DNA from: Dehalococcoidia bacterium UBA6495
GTDB lineage: Bacteria > Chloroflexota > Dehalococcoidia > Lucifugimonadales > UBA826
Length of the DNA: 10,727 nucleotides
Assembly (NCBI GenBank): GCA_002435305.1
Contig: DJMH01000065.1
Location: 1-10,727 of the forward strand
Direction of reading: 5' to 3'
This document shows positions 1 through 6,908 of the stretch, in pieces. Both the position numbers and the translations under genes were made by a program. Positions within the stretch are counted from its first letter, which is position 1. Every line of letters begins with the position of its first letter. The notes beneath the pieces are model-generated. The model was not told the origin of the DNA and ran no database searches. It was given only the letters and a program-made list of their open reading frames with translations.

Positions 1-635
1 ATGAAATACATACCTGGAACGACTCCATGGTTCTTGCACGCAGCTGCTATTTTATCTAAGCCCGCTTGATATGTATCGCTGGGGTAATCCAAAGGCACAT
101 TAAGTTCAATCGAAAGATCAGACGGCCCGACCAAAAGTACATCAATGCCAGGTACACTGAGAATCTCGTCTATATTATCGATGGCCTGTTGGGTTTCAAT
201 CATTGGTATGATCAAGAGTTCTTCATTAACAGTATCTAAATAGTCTCTGTAACTATCAAACTCGCCCCATTCACCCCTAATACCTGCATTACTACGGTCG
301 CCAAGAGGAGAATATCGGCAGGCTCTGACCATAGCCGTAGCTTCCTCTTTTGTATTGACCATAGGTACTACTATTCCTCTAGCCCCGAGATCTAGAGCAA
401 AACAAATCAGTTCAGCCCGATTTGCACTAACTCTGACTATCGGTGCAGCTTTCTTACCTCTCATTGCCTCCATAGAACTTTTGTATTGCTTGGGTTCTAC
501 TGGAGAGTGCTGGGTGTCAAAAAGTATGAAATCTAAACCTGAATCAGCCAGCATAACCATGTTGTCCTCAAAAACAGATCCGGCTGTGCCAACTACTGTT
601 TTACCGGATTTTAATCGATCTCTAATGGGGTTCAT
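1..635 (-). CDS. HpcH/HpaI-family class II aldolase (C-terminus cut by window edge)
   Basis: Predicted metal-dependent aldolase of the HpcH/HpaI family, which reversibly cleaves 2-keto-3-deoxy (sugar) acids to pyruvate plus an aldehyde in the cytoplasm. About 211 residues are present; the family is usually near 255-260, so some 45 C-terminal residues lie outside. Read against E. coli HpaI from memory, the key residues are all present with a constant offset of two: D40 and H43 (the D42/H45 dyad), R68 (R70, pyruvate binding), E147 in PMIET and D173 in GPSD (metal ligands E149/D175). The dyad motif reads FDTQH, where the family usually has D-x-E-H, so the conserved Glu is a Gln. The start at 635 is set by AGGAG at 642-646 with a 6-base spacer. 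The true substrate cannot be read from sequence; a role in deoxy-sugar acid breakdown is suggested by the mutarotase/lactonase operon 5 kb away, but this gene is separately transcribed. Confidence 0.9.
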   Translation of the reverse strand, partial: MNPIRDRLKSGKTVVGTAGSVFEDNMVMLADSGLDFILFDTQHSPVEPKQYKSSMEAMRGKKAAPIVRVSANRAELICFALDLGARGIVVPMVNTKEEATAMVRACRYSPLGDRSNAGIRGEWGEFDSYRDYLDTVNEELLIIPMIETQQAIDNIDEILSVPGIDVLLVGPSDLSIELNVPLDYPSDTYQAGLDKIAAACKNHGVVPGMYF

Positions 636-641
636 TTATTT

Positions 642-646
642 CTCCT
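642..646 (-). promoter_or_regulatory. Shine-Dalgarno of the aldolase gene
   Basis: AGGAG (within AAAAGGAGA) on the minus strand lies 6 bases before the ATG at 635. It fixes that ATG as the start. Confidence 0.8.
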
Positions 647-672
647 TTTATTCCTATCCATAATGCTTTGCC

Positions 673-688
673 TTGGTCATATAACCAA
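673..688. promoter_or_regulatory. Near-palindromic operator candidate (TTGGT...ACCAA)
   Basis: TTGGTCATATAACCAA is symmetric at 14 of 16 positions, with TTGGT and ACCAA arms of 5 bases and an A/T-rich centre. It sits 38 bases upstream of the aldolase start. Half-sites of the TTGGT/ACCAA type are known for FadR-subfamily GntR repressors, which often control sugar-acid and dicarboxylate genes. No regulator gene is in the window, so the binding protein is unknown. It would lie just downstream of the promoter candidate at 720-748, a position that suits repression. Confidence 0.4.
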
Positions 689-719
689 ATTTACATGCTC
701 ATTCCTTACGGCAGGGCTG

Positions 720-748
720 ATTCTATCACTTACTATTGGGGATGTGAC
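720..748 (-). promoter_or_regulatory. Extended -10 promoter candidate for the aldolase gene
   Basis: On the minus strand TAGAAT (720-725, 5/6 to consensus) is preceded by TGA, forming an extended -10 element. GTCACA (743-748, 4/6 to TTGACA) is 17 bases further upstream. The predicted start of transcription near 713 would give a leader of about 78 bases that includes the 673-688 palindrome. Pattern match only. Confidence 0.35.
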
Positions 749-861
749 GTTGAGAAAGGAGATTGCTTTTCTAAAAGGGGCCTGTGCTGATTTTTCGGTT
801 TACCGCTGAGCTATCAATGTGTCCTCTATCCCAGGAAATAGGAAGCCGCCTGAGGCCGTGT

Positions 862-3800
862 TTATTCGTATCTTAATGCCTCAGCAGGATAAGTTTTACT
901 GGCCTCATTAGCAGGTATTACGCTCGCTAAAATAGAGGCTATTATGGTGATTGCAATTAACACTCCTACCTCTCCTATAGGAACAGCAAATTTTGCGCCT
1001 TCCAGCTCCTTGGAAATCTCCCGAAAAATTAACCAAGATTGCAATATACCTAGACAAATCCCGACAACTATCCCAAGAAGAGTTATGAATGAAGATTCAA
1101 TCAAAAATTGAGTCCGTATCATGCTTGATTTAAATCCTATCGCTCTAAGTACTCCTATGGATTGTCTTCGTTCCACAACAGCCCGGACCGATAGAACACC
1201 GATTGCAGCTACACCAACTACTAAACCCAAACCGCTAAATCCTTGAAAAAGCTTGTTGAATGCATTGCTTGTTGCCCGCTCTTCTTCCAATTGCTCTAGA
1301 AGGCTCTCTGCATTCATTCCATTTGCCAGGAAAATTTTCTCTAGTTTTTGAGAATAGTTGGCCGCCTTGCTTTTATCTTTCAATGAAAAATAAAAAGTGT
1401 CTGATGGAATCTCCTCTTTTGCTATTTTGGCGCCTAAAGATCTAGGCGAATAAAACCTAGCTGAACCTCCTCCATATCCTGTTCCTGAAGCCAGACGTTC
1501 TATAACTCCTATAACTATCAATTTTTCTGGTTCCGCAGAACTCCTTCTCTTTTTCATTTCTATGCCAAAAGATTCCATCTCTTTCAAGTCCCCTGGGGCC
1601 AGGTAAGATGTTTTAAAGCTCCTGTCTGGGGGTCCGAAAGGATCTTCAGAAGGAATTATGGTCGCACTCGCGATAACCAGATTTTCATTATCAGCTATTG
1701 AGCTCCATATTTCTCGATCAGTGGTGCCGTACTTTGGATCTAGATGGGTCATCCTCCATTGGGTCGATTCAAAGAAGCCATTCTCCAATGAGACAAGCCT
1801 CGCGCCTTTATATGTATTGTTTTCCCCCTCATGTTCCTTAACTTCAACACGCACATTCGATGCCCCCGCTACTACTGTAAAGTCGGACATGTTTAAGGAA
1901 TTTCTTATGTCCCCTGTAATTGGGAGATCAGGGGTTATTGTAGCCTTAATGTCATAACCTCCTGTGACCCGCTCAGGTTGTTCTGTGGTTACGTCTTGAA
2001 TACCGTTTAGGACCGAGAAGATCATCAGGGTAAATATAATTAATGCAAACATGGCAACCGTTAGGCCGGTTCTAAATTTTGAAGCCATCGGGTAGCTTAT
2101 GGCGGTTTTTGTTACAGCTCTCAAACCGGAGAATCTCGACAATATTAAATTTAATAGGGCTATTAAAATCTTCGTATTTGACATAAGTAACCAAACGGCC
2201 GCCGCAGTTGAAATAGCACCTCCCACGGGCCAAAACCATGGTCCTGGCTCAGATAAATCAGCTAACCATCTGTCAAAAAAATCAAAAGGCAAAGAATTAG
2301 AAAGAAGAACTAGACCACCTTCCATAGTACCTGCGATCTGATTGCCAGTCTCAAAGTCATTAATAAATTTTTGGGACAAAAACCTGACAAATAAACCAAT
2401 AGACAATGCAATCCCAGTTAGTCCTATAAAGAAACTCGCACCGGTGTCTGTCAGTATCCCAGACACTAATAACAGTAAGGAAAACGCCCCGAGAATCATG
2501 TAGGAATGTTTACCAGAGAGTTTAAACAAGGAAGTCAAAACATTTATTGGCCATACAAATGGAAATATTAATAACAAAACGAGGTTTCTCACTCTACTTC
2601 CATTTCCTCGGGCAATCCATAACATTTGTTTGGCTGGGAATATTAGATTCCAAGCAAAATCCAATATCTTTTTCCGCATTGGATCCGGTGCTTTTTTTAC
2701 AAACTCATCCTTGAGGCCTCTGATCGCCACAACAATATTTAGATTACTGGCCCTATATGCGGAAAACACCACGGTAATGAAAGTTAATATCAATCCACTG
2801 GAGAAGGATATCAATAAGGAAATTGTGGAATAGTAGGGTGTGATTACAAAATCGTCAGTATCAATCAAATCTTTGAGAATGAACACCAATCCAAAACTTA
2901 GTCCTACCCCGACAAGTGTACCAACTATCGCAGCAAGAAATGCATATATCGCGCCTTCATAGGTAAATAGCTGAACCAAATCCCTACGCTTCAGTCCCAC
3001 AGCTCTTGCCATACCTAATTCAGTTGACCTTGCTGCAGCCAGTAAAACAAATACCAGAAAAATCAGCAACATGCCTACCATGATGGAGAATGACCCAAAT
3101 ATGGAAAATATAGTGGTGACGCCAGAGGCAACTCTTTCTGCAAGCCTTATGCTGTCACTCTTTTGGTCATCAACTCTTAGAGTAGTTAATGTAGATGAAA
3201 GAACCAATATACTTCCAGCTTCTTCCTGTAATCCGGATTTATCCAATATTCCCAGAATTGTTAGTTGAGTCTGATAATCACTTATATCTTTAATGAAGTC
3301 ATCCCCGAATTTGTTTGCCTTCAAATTCTCTGACATTTGACCGAGAGTCTCGGATGTATCTTTGTCTGTTTGTCGAACAGAGTTGGATTCTTCAAATAGC
3401 AAATCAGGGATTTTTTTGGTCTGAAGAATGGAAAAAATTTCGGTTGCGACATTTGCATCGGTCAGCTCAGTTCTAAGAAACTTCGTAACATCCTCGGATA
3501 GATCTAGGGCATCTTCTCCAGTCCCCGTGTTTGAAACCCAAATATTTGTAATCCTTCCTTCTTTGTCTAATAATTGCTGCAAAGTATTGAGGTTAAATAG
3601 GATGTATGGCCTTCTACCACCACCTGCCAGACCACCATTTTTTAGGACATCCCTTACAGTAAACTCAGCTTTACCAGATCGTGTATAAACACTAATATCT
3701 TCTCCCTTACCAATCGTTAGTGTTTCACTGGCACCTAAGTTAATGTAGGTTTCGTCATCAGAAAGAGAACTAATAGAAACGATCTGACCTTGTAAATTTT

Positions 3801-4302
3801 CTAACTTATCAAAATTATCAGAATAACCACCATCCACACCTCTAACCCTCATATTACTCTCAGCCAATTCCAGATCGTCATTAGAGGCTGGTAAATTAAT
3901 TTCTATTAATGGAAGCAGCGCATCTATATTCTTGTTATCTTGGGTTAGTTGCCGGATCCTTTCAAATTCGAAATAGTCAAAGTATTCTTCGCCAACAAGT
4001 TGCCTACCTGGGCCTTTAATGATTTCATCAGTTGGTCCAAGAAAATCCAAGGCAACGGACCTAACCGAATATCTAACTGTATCTCCTATTCCTAAAGAGG
4101 TCGCAATTATGGAAGAACTGAGCATAAGTCCAATTACAATTAAGATACTCTGACCTTTTCTTCTGGGGATGTTACGACTACCCATCTTCACTAAAATAAA
4201 TCTTCTGGCTGCTCCGATACCGATAATCAAAAATATAACGACCATAAGAGCCGTCATTACCAAGGCCAATTCTGTTGCCGGCAAGCCAAAAACTTTTTCC
4301 AT
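862..4302 (-). CDS. Large FtsX/MacB-type ABC transporter permease, duplicated FtsX fold
   Basis: Inner-membrane permease of the type VII (MacB/LolCDE/FtsX) ABC class, which couples ATP hydrolysis to periplasmic or surface conformational work such as lipoprotein or peptide export. The 1146 residues contain two FtsX-like units. The first has helices near 13-31 and 52-72, a large soluble domain about 73-390, then three helices near 395-425, 450-476 and 490-514. The second has a helix near 745-767, a soluble domain about 770-1010, and helices near 1020-1042, 1067-1090 and 1110-1130, ending in the family-typical P-x-EALRYE. Between them, about 572-722, lies an extra block of roughly four or five hydrophobic segments that LolC or MacB lack. 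Both units carry the coupling motif after the first core helix (E-L-G-M-A-R-A-V-G near 428-436 and Q-S-I-G-V-L-R-A-I-G near 1047-1056). It follows the ATPase with 3 intervening bases, so translation is probably coupled. One chain could supply both halves of the pore. Substrate unknown. Confidence 0.92.
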   Translation of the reverse strand: MEKVFGLPATELALVMTALMVVIFLIIGIGAARRFILVKMGSRNIPRRKGQSILIVIGLMLSSSIIATSLGIGDTVRYSVRSVALDFLGPTDEIIKGPGRQLVGEEYFDYFEFERIRQLTQDNKNIDALLPLIEINLPASNDDLELAESNMRVRGVDGGYSDNFDKLENLQGQIVSISSLSDDETYINLGASETLTIGKGEDISVYTRSGKAEFTVRDVLKNGGLAGGGRRPYILFNLNTLQQLLDKEGRITNIWVSNTGTGEDALDLSEDVTKFLRTELTDANVATEIFSILQTKKIPDLLFEESNSVRQTDKDTSETLGQMSENLKANKFGDDFIKDISDYQTQLTILGILDKSGLQEEAGSILVLSSTLTTLRVDDQKSDSIRLAERVASGVTTIFSIFGSFSIMVGMLLIFLVFVLLAAARSTELGMARAVGLKRRDLVQLFTYEGAIYAFLAAIVGTLVGVGLSFGLVFILKDLIDTDDFVITPYYSTISLLISFSSGLILTFITVVFSAYRASNLNIVVAIRGLKDEFVKKAPDPMRKKILDFAWNLIFPAKQMLWIARGNGSRVRNLVLLLIFPFVWPINVLTSLFKLSGKHSYMILGAFSLLLLVSGILTDTGASFFIGLTGIALSIGLFVRFLSQKFINDFETGNQIAGTMEGGLVLLSNSLPFDFFDRWLADLSEPGPWFWPVGGAISTAAAVWLLMSNTKILIALLNLILSRFSGLRAVTKTAISYPMASKFRTGLTVAMFALIIFTLMIFSVLNGIQDVTTEQPERVTGGYDIKATITPDLPITGDIRNSLNMSDFTVVAGASNVRVEVKEHEGENNTYKGARLVSLENGFFESTQWRMTHLDPKYGTTDREIWSSIADNENLVIASATIIPSEDPFGPPDRSFKTSYLAPGDLKEMESFGIEMKKRRSSAEPEKLIVIGVIERLASGTGYGGGSARFYSPRSLGAKIAKEEIPSDTFYFSLKDKSKAANYSQKLEKIFLANGMNAESLLEQLEEERATSNAFNKLFQGFSGLGLVVGVAAIGVLSVRAVVERRQSIGVLRAIGFKSSMIRTQFLIESSFITLLGIVVGICLGILQSWLIFREISKELEGAKFAVPIGEVGVLIAITIIASILASVIPANEASKTYPAEALRYE

Positions 4303-4305
4303 CTC

Positions 4306-4980
4306 CTACACCACTTCCCCATCTTTCATTTGTATAATCCGATCCGTTCGGCCTCCAACATAATCGGAGTGGGTGACAATAACGAAAGTTTGATTGTTTT
4401 CCTTATTCAGCTGAATTACTAGATCCATAACTAGCCTTTCATTTTCGCTATCTAAGTTACCCGTAAGTTCATCTGCCCAAACAATGGCAGGATCATTGGC
4501 AAGAGCCCTCGCCAATGTGACTCTTTGCCGCTCACCCCCGGACAATTCCCCGGGAAGATGGTGTTGCCAATCTTCCAACTCAACCTCCCCTAATTTTTCT
4601 AGAGCCCTCGCCCTAGCCTGTTTTCCAGAAAATCCTGAAACTAGTAATGGCAACTCAACATTTTCTACAGCAGTTAATACAGGAAGCAGATTAAAGGTTT
4701 GAAAAACGAACCCCATTTTTTTGGCCCTTAATTCACTCAATTGATCGTCATTTAAATCCGTTAGCGTATTGCCTTGGATGGATATATTCCCGTCGTCAAT
4801 TGAATCCAATCCGGAAAGACAGTTAAGAAGAGTTGTTTTACCGCACCCACTAGGCCCCATAACTCCCACTATTTCCCCCTCTGCAATTGATATACTCACT
4901 CCTTTTAAGGCGTGAACTTTTTGATCTCTCGATCCATAAAATTTATGCAGGTTTTCAGTAGAAATTACGATTTCTGGCAT
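4306..4980 (-). CDS. ABC transporter ATP-binding protein (LolD/MacB type)
   Basis: Cytoplasmic ATPase that powers the adjoining permease. In the 224-residue product I see Walker A GPSGCGKTT (42-50), the Q-loop Gln near 94 in FQTFN, signature LSGGE (146-150), Walker B AIVWADE (165-171), D-loop NLDS (175-178) and the switch His 204 in VTHSD. All catalytic elements are intact. The stretch after Walker B reads ADELTGNLD where LolD/MacB proteins usually have ADEPTGNLD, a Pro-to-Leu change. The start is ATG 4980 because AGGA at 4987-4990 lies 6 bases upstream and the product then begins MPEIVIS, as usual for the family. An in-frame TTG at 5004 would add eight residues but has no good Shine-Dalgarno. 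No membrane-fusion protein gene is adjacent, unlike MacAB systems. Confidence 0.94.
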   Translation of the reverse strand: MPEIVISTENLHKFYGSRDQKVHALKGVSISIAEGEIVGVMGPSGCGKTTLLNCLSGLDSIDDGNISIQGNTLTDLNDDQLSELRAKKMGFVFQTFNLLPVLTAVENVELPLLVSGFSGKQARARALEKLGEVELEDWQHHLPGELSGGERQRVTLARALANDPAIVWADELTGNLDSENERLVMDLVIQLNKENNQTFVIVTHSDYVGGRTDRIIQMKDGEVV

Positions 4981-5293
4981 ATTATTTCCTATCTCGAATA
5001 ACAAGGTACCGAATTGATATCTCTACTTATATTGTCGCCTAAGAACACAAAAATTTGAAGCTCTAAATGAAGGCAAGTTGTTGCTAAACCAACACATTTC
5101 TCCTCTGGAGGCACCAATACTGTTTATTCTCGATTTCCCGACCCTCTACTCCAGCATTTTGGTCAGCGATACCCGATTAACCCATTCGTATTTTTTAATA
5201 TTTTATTGACACTTAATACTAAATTGCCATAGGTTAATCTCGTCAGAAGACGCATCTATTTACAAGTTACTTTATCAACAAGGAGAGTTTAAT
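4981..5293. other. Intergenic region between divergent ABC operon and DUF3303-like gene
   Basis: These 313 bases hold no convincing gene. The right end carries a promoter candidate for the small plus-strand gene (5206-5235) and its Shine-Dalgarno. The left end carries the Shine-Dalgarno of the ABC ATPase. Short inverted repeats are present (for example CCTC-TG-GAGG near 5102-5111) but are too small to call. A promoter for the ABC operon must lie here; an A/T-rich TATAAG element on the minus strand near 5026-5031 is a possible -10 without a clear -35. Confidence 0.6.
5206..5235 (+). promoter_or_regulatory. Promoter candidate for the DUF3303-like gene
   Basis: A perfect TTGACA at 5206-5211 is followed after 18 bases by TAGGTT (5230-5235), a poor -10 (3/6). 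The perfect -35 in an A/T-rich run 80-90 bases before the gene is the main evidence. Confidence 0.4.
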
Positions 5294-5590
5294 ATGCTTT
5301 TTCACGTAACAGCGGCCCATGACCATGAAACGTGCCCTGGCAGGGAAGGGGGACCAGATAGCGAAGCCGTAATAAATTATCAAAAGTGGCTGGAAGGAAA
5401 TGATGAAGTCAAAGTGTTGGGAGTATGGGGATACAACGTTTCTCATACCTTATTCAGTGTCATAGAGGCTGATGATATGCAGGCTATTACCAATCTGTTG
5501 AGACCTCAGATGCATACTGGAAATGTTGAAGTCTTGCCGGTTATGGATAGTATCGAAATCAGGAAAAAAGGTGGCAACTGGGGTAAATAA
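5294..5590 (+). CDS. Small DUF3303-like / dimeric ferredoxin-like barrel protein
   Basis: A 98-residue soluble protein with no signal peptide or membrane segment. Its opening, MLFHVTAAHDHETCP, and the alternating strand-helix pattern (strand 1-9, helix about 22-34, strand 38-48, strand 51-58, helix 60-69, strand 77-90) resemble the small DUF3303-like proteins with a ferredoxin-like alpha/beta fold. I recognise this by pattern, not by alignment. Members of this fold usually form dimers that bind small hydrophobic or aromatic compounds; no enzyme activity is assignable. The start is supported by AAGGAG (5280-5285) with an 8-base spacer. It stands alone: divergent from the ABC operon and convergent with the catabolic operon. 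It could be a small monooxygenase or isomerase subunit, but no partner gene is adjacent. Confidence 0.75.
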   Translation: MLFHVTAAHDHETCPGREGGPDSEAVINYQKWLEGNDEVKVLGVWGYNVSHTLFSVIEADDMQAITNLLRPQMHTGNVEVLPVMDSIEIRKKGGNWGK

Positions 5591-5622
5591 GCTTTTTTCA
5601 CCCTGATAAAAACTTAAGTAAC

Positions 5623-5658
5623 GGTACCGTATCCAGAAACACACACGGATGCGGTATC
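5623..5658. terminator. Hairpin between converging genes, possible terminator
   Basis: GGTACCGTATCC (5623-5634) pairs with GGATGCGGTATC (5647-5658) over 12 base pairs, two of them G-U in the plus-strand transcript, around a 12-base AC-rich loop. It lies in the 87-base gap between the converging DUF3303-like and amidohydrolase genes. On the minus strand a TTTTT run follows about 10 bases after the stem (near 5606-5611), which is looser than a canonical intrinsic terminator. On the plus strand no T-run follows. A bidirectional end-of-transcript structure is the likeliest role. Confidence 0.45.
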
Positions 5659-5677
5659 TACTCTATATGTAAAATTC

Positions 5678-6511
5678 TTATTCGAGGTTATAAAATTCAG
5701 CTGCAGTGCCAGATAGGAACCTATTTTTTTCTTGCGGCGACATATCTCCCATGGCGAAAAGGGCCGCATCCAACACGTCTTGATAATTACCGGCAAGCAA
5801 GCAAACAGGCCAATCGCTACCCCACATTAACCTGTTTATGCCAAAAACTTTCCTAACTTGTTGTACAAATGGGCGCAAATCCTGGGGAGTCCAGTTATTG
5901 TGGTCTGCCTCAGTTACCATCCCAGACACCTTACAAAAAAGGTTACCGTATGGCTGTAACTTTGAGATGCCATCGCTCCAAGATTGAAACACCCGATCAC
6001 GAATGTTTGGTTTGGCTATATGGTCCACGACCATTTTCAAATCAGGCAATTCATTGCAAACAGTGGGTATCTGGTCAAGATGCATCGGCTTCACGAGTAA
6101 GTCATAAGATAGGTTCCGATTTGACAGTTCTTTCAAACCAGCTAAGGTCTCCTTTCTGAGTAGCCAATTCTCATCAACTTCTTCTTCCACCTGATGTCTT
6201 ATCCCCACAAGGGGTCCGAGCTCCATCAGCTCGTCCAAGGTATCTCCGACCTTCTCATCTTGTAGGTCGACCCATCCAACCACACCTCGTATCCAGGCGA
6301 AATCATTTGCGCATTCCAGTAGGAATTTAGCCTCTTCAACAGTTTGGTCGGCCTGAACGACCACACTGCCTTCAACAGAACAATGTTCCAAGATGGGAGC
6401 CAGGTCGGCCGGAAGGTAACTTTGACGTAAAATGGTGTTATCTTCTGGCATCCATTCGTATTGAAAAAGACTTAGATCCCATAGATGATGGTGTGAATCA
6501 ACAATTTCCAT
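5678..6511 (-). CDS. Amidohydrolase family 2, L-fucono/L-rhamnonolactonase-like (COG3618)
   Basis: Cytoplasmic TIM-barrel hydrolase of 277 residues, the normal size for COG3618 lactonases that open sugar-acid lactones. Visible family marks in order: DSHHHLWD at 5-12 with the strand-1 H-x-H (H7, H9), VVQADQT at 51-57, GIRHQ at 103-107, DHIAKP at 163-168 (H164), KVSGM at 194-198, and GSDWPV at 231-236 with the catalytic Asp D233. The start is supported by AAGG overlapping the stop codon of the upstream mutarotase gene; the two genes are 7 bases apart and surely co-transcribed. Next to a mutarotase and an RraA-type lyase, a lactonase in an oxidative deoxyhexose route is the best reading. The same fold also includes 2-pyrone-4,6-dicarboxylate lactonase, so the substrate remains open. 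Confidence 0.88.
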   Translation of the reverse strand: MEIVDSHHHLWDLSLFQYEWMPEDNTILRQSYLPADLAPILEHCSVEGSVVVQADQTVEEAKFLLECANDFAWIRGVVGWVDLQDEKVGDTLDELMELGPLVGIRHQVEEEVDENWLLRKETLAGLKELSNRNLSYDLLVKPMHLDQIPTVCNELPDLKMVVDHIAKPNIRDRVFQSWSDGISKLQPYGNLFCKVSGMVTEADHNNWTPQDLRPFVQQVRKVFGINRLMWGSDWPVCLLAGNYQDVLDAALFAMGDMSPQEKNRFLSGTAAEFYNLE

Positions 6512-6518
6512 GGAAGCC

Positions 6519-6860
6519 TTATTTAGGATTTAGGTCAAATACTTTCTGCATCGGAGCCCACCAATCACCATCATTGGTAAAAGGAGTCTTTTTCTGGTAT
6601 TTCCTCATCAATGTATCCCACTGTGCTGCCTTGTCAGAGGAGTCAGTATATTTTTGGAAATCCGCTATCAAGTCAAAGTCATCTTTAGTATCGATGACCA
6701 TAAACAACCTATCACCCAGGAAATAAATCTCCATGCCCTCAATTCCAATTTCCAATAACCCTTCCTTCACCTCTGGCCAAACATTTCTGTGATATTCCCT
6801 ATATTCCCTTATTGATCTGGGCTCGTCCACCAGGTCCAGTGCCATTGCAAAAGTTTTCAT
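6519..6860 (-). CDS. L-rhamnose/L-fucose mutarotase-like protein (RhaM family)
   Basis: Small dimeric ferredoxin-like protein that interconverts the alpha and beta anomers of a deoxyhexose. The 113 residues match RhaM size (about 104) and pattern: MKTFAMALDL strand, then Y20 and H24 in REYREYH followed by VWPE. These align by eye with catalytic Y18 and H22 of E. coli RhaM. A strand YFLGDRLFMVI and a C-terminal half with WW and a final V-F-x-L complete the pattern. The start is chosen at ATG 6860, preceded by GGTGA with a 5-base spacer and matching the family N-terminus. An ATG four codons upstream (6872) is possible but has only a weak AAGAAA. It is the middle gene of the operon, 7 bases before the lactonase-like gene. 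Divergent RhaM-like proteins near catabolic genes may act on other sugars. Confidence 0.88.
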   Translation of the reverse strand: MKTFAMALDLVDEPRSIREYREYHRNVWPEVKEGLLEIGIEGMEIYFLGDRLFMVIDTKDDFDLIADFQKYTDSSDKAAQWDTLMRKYQKKTPFTNDGDWWAPMQKVFDLNPK

Positions 6861-6883
6861 TTGGGTCACCATTTTCTTAAAAC

Positions 6884-6902
6884 TCGTGAATGAAATTCAC
6901 GA
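6884..6902 (-). terminator. Hairpin in the gap between RraA-type and mutarotase genes
   Basis: A perfect 8-bp inverted repeat, TCGTGAAT and ATTCACGA, with a 3-base loop. On the transcribed (minus) strand it is followed at once by GTTTTAAG, a short T-run. It lies 6 bases after the RraA-type stop codon and 11-23 bases before the mutarotase start. It could be a partial (leaky) intrinsic terminator that lowers expression of the two downstream genes, or a stabilising stem for the upstream message. The T-run is short, so strong termination is not expected. Confidence 0.45.
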
Positions 6903-6908
6903 TTCTAA

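Noticed and set aside
801..813. TAGCTCAGCGGTA on the minus strand, identical to the start of a tRNA D-arm
   Set aside because: The D-stem is not closed (AACCG follows instead of GAGC), and no anticodon arm, T-arm (GGTTCGA) or acceptor pairing is found around it. Probably a chance 13-base match.
636..861. Intrinsic terminator for the ABC permease operon
   Set aside because: Only short stems (GCC-TCA-GGC near 847-855; CGGT-TT-ACCG at 796-805) without a following T-run on the minus strand; none is convincing.
2099..2341. Plus-strand open frames inside the permease gene (also 355-663, 1260-1445, 1658-1957, 3428-3688)
   Set aside because: They lie antisense to strongly supported genes, have no recognisable family features, and their codon patterns mirror the minus-strand genes.
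4981..5004. TTG start giving eight extra residues on the ABC ATPase
   Set aside because: No Shine-Dalgarno before it, whereas ATG 4980 has AGGA with good spacing and the family-like N-terminus.
862..5004. Assignment as a MacAB macrolide exporter or LolCDE complex
   Set aside because: No membrane-fusion protein or second permease is adjacent, and the permease architecture differs from both MacB and LolC/E.
5869..6159. Plus-strand frame within the amidohydrolase gene
   Set aside because: Antisense shadow of a gene with clear catalytic motifs; no Shine-Dalgarno and a low-complexity product without known features.
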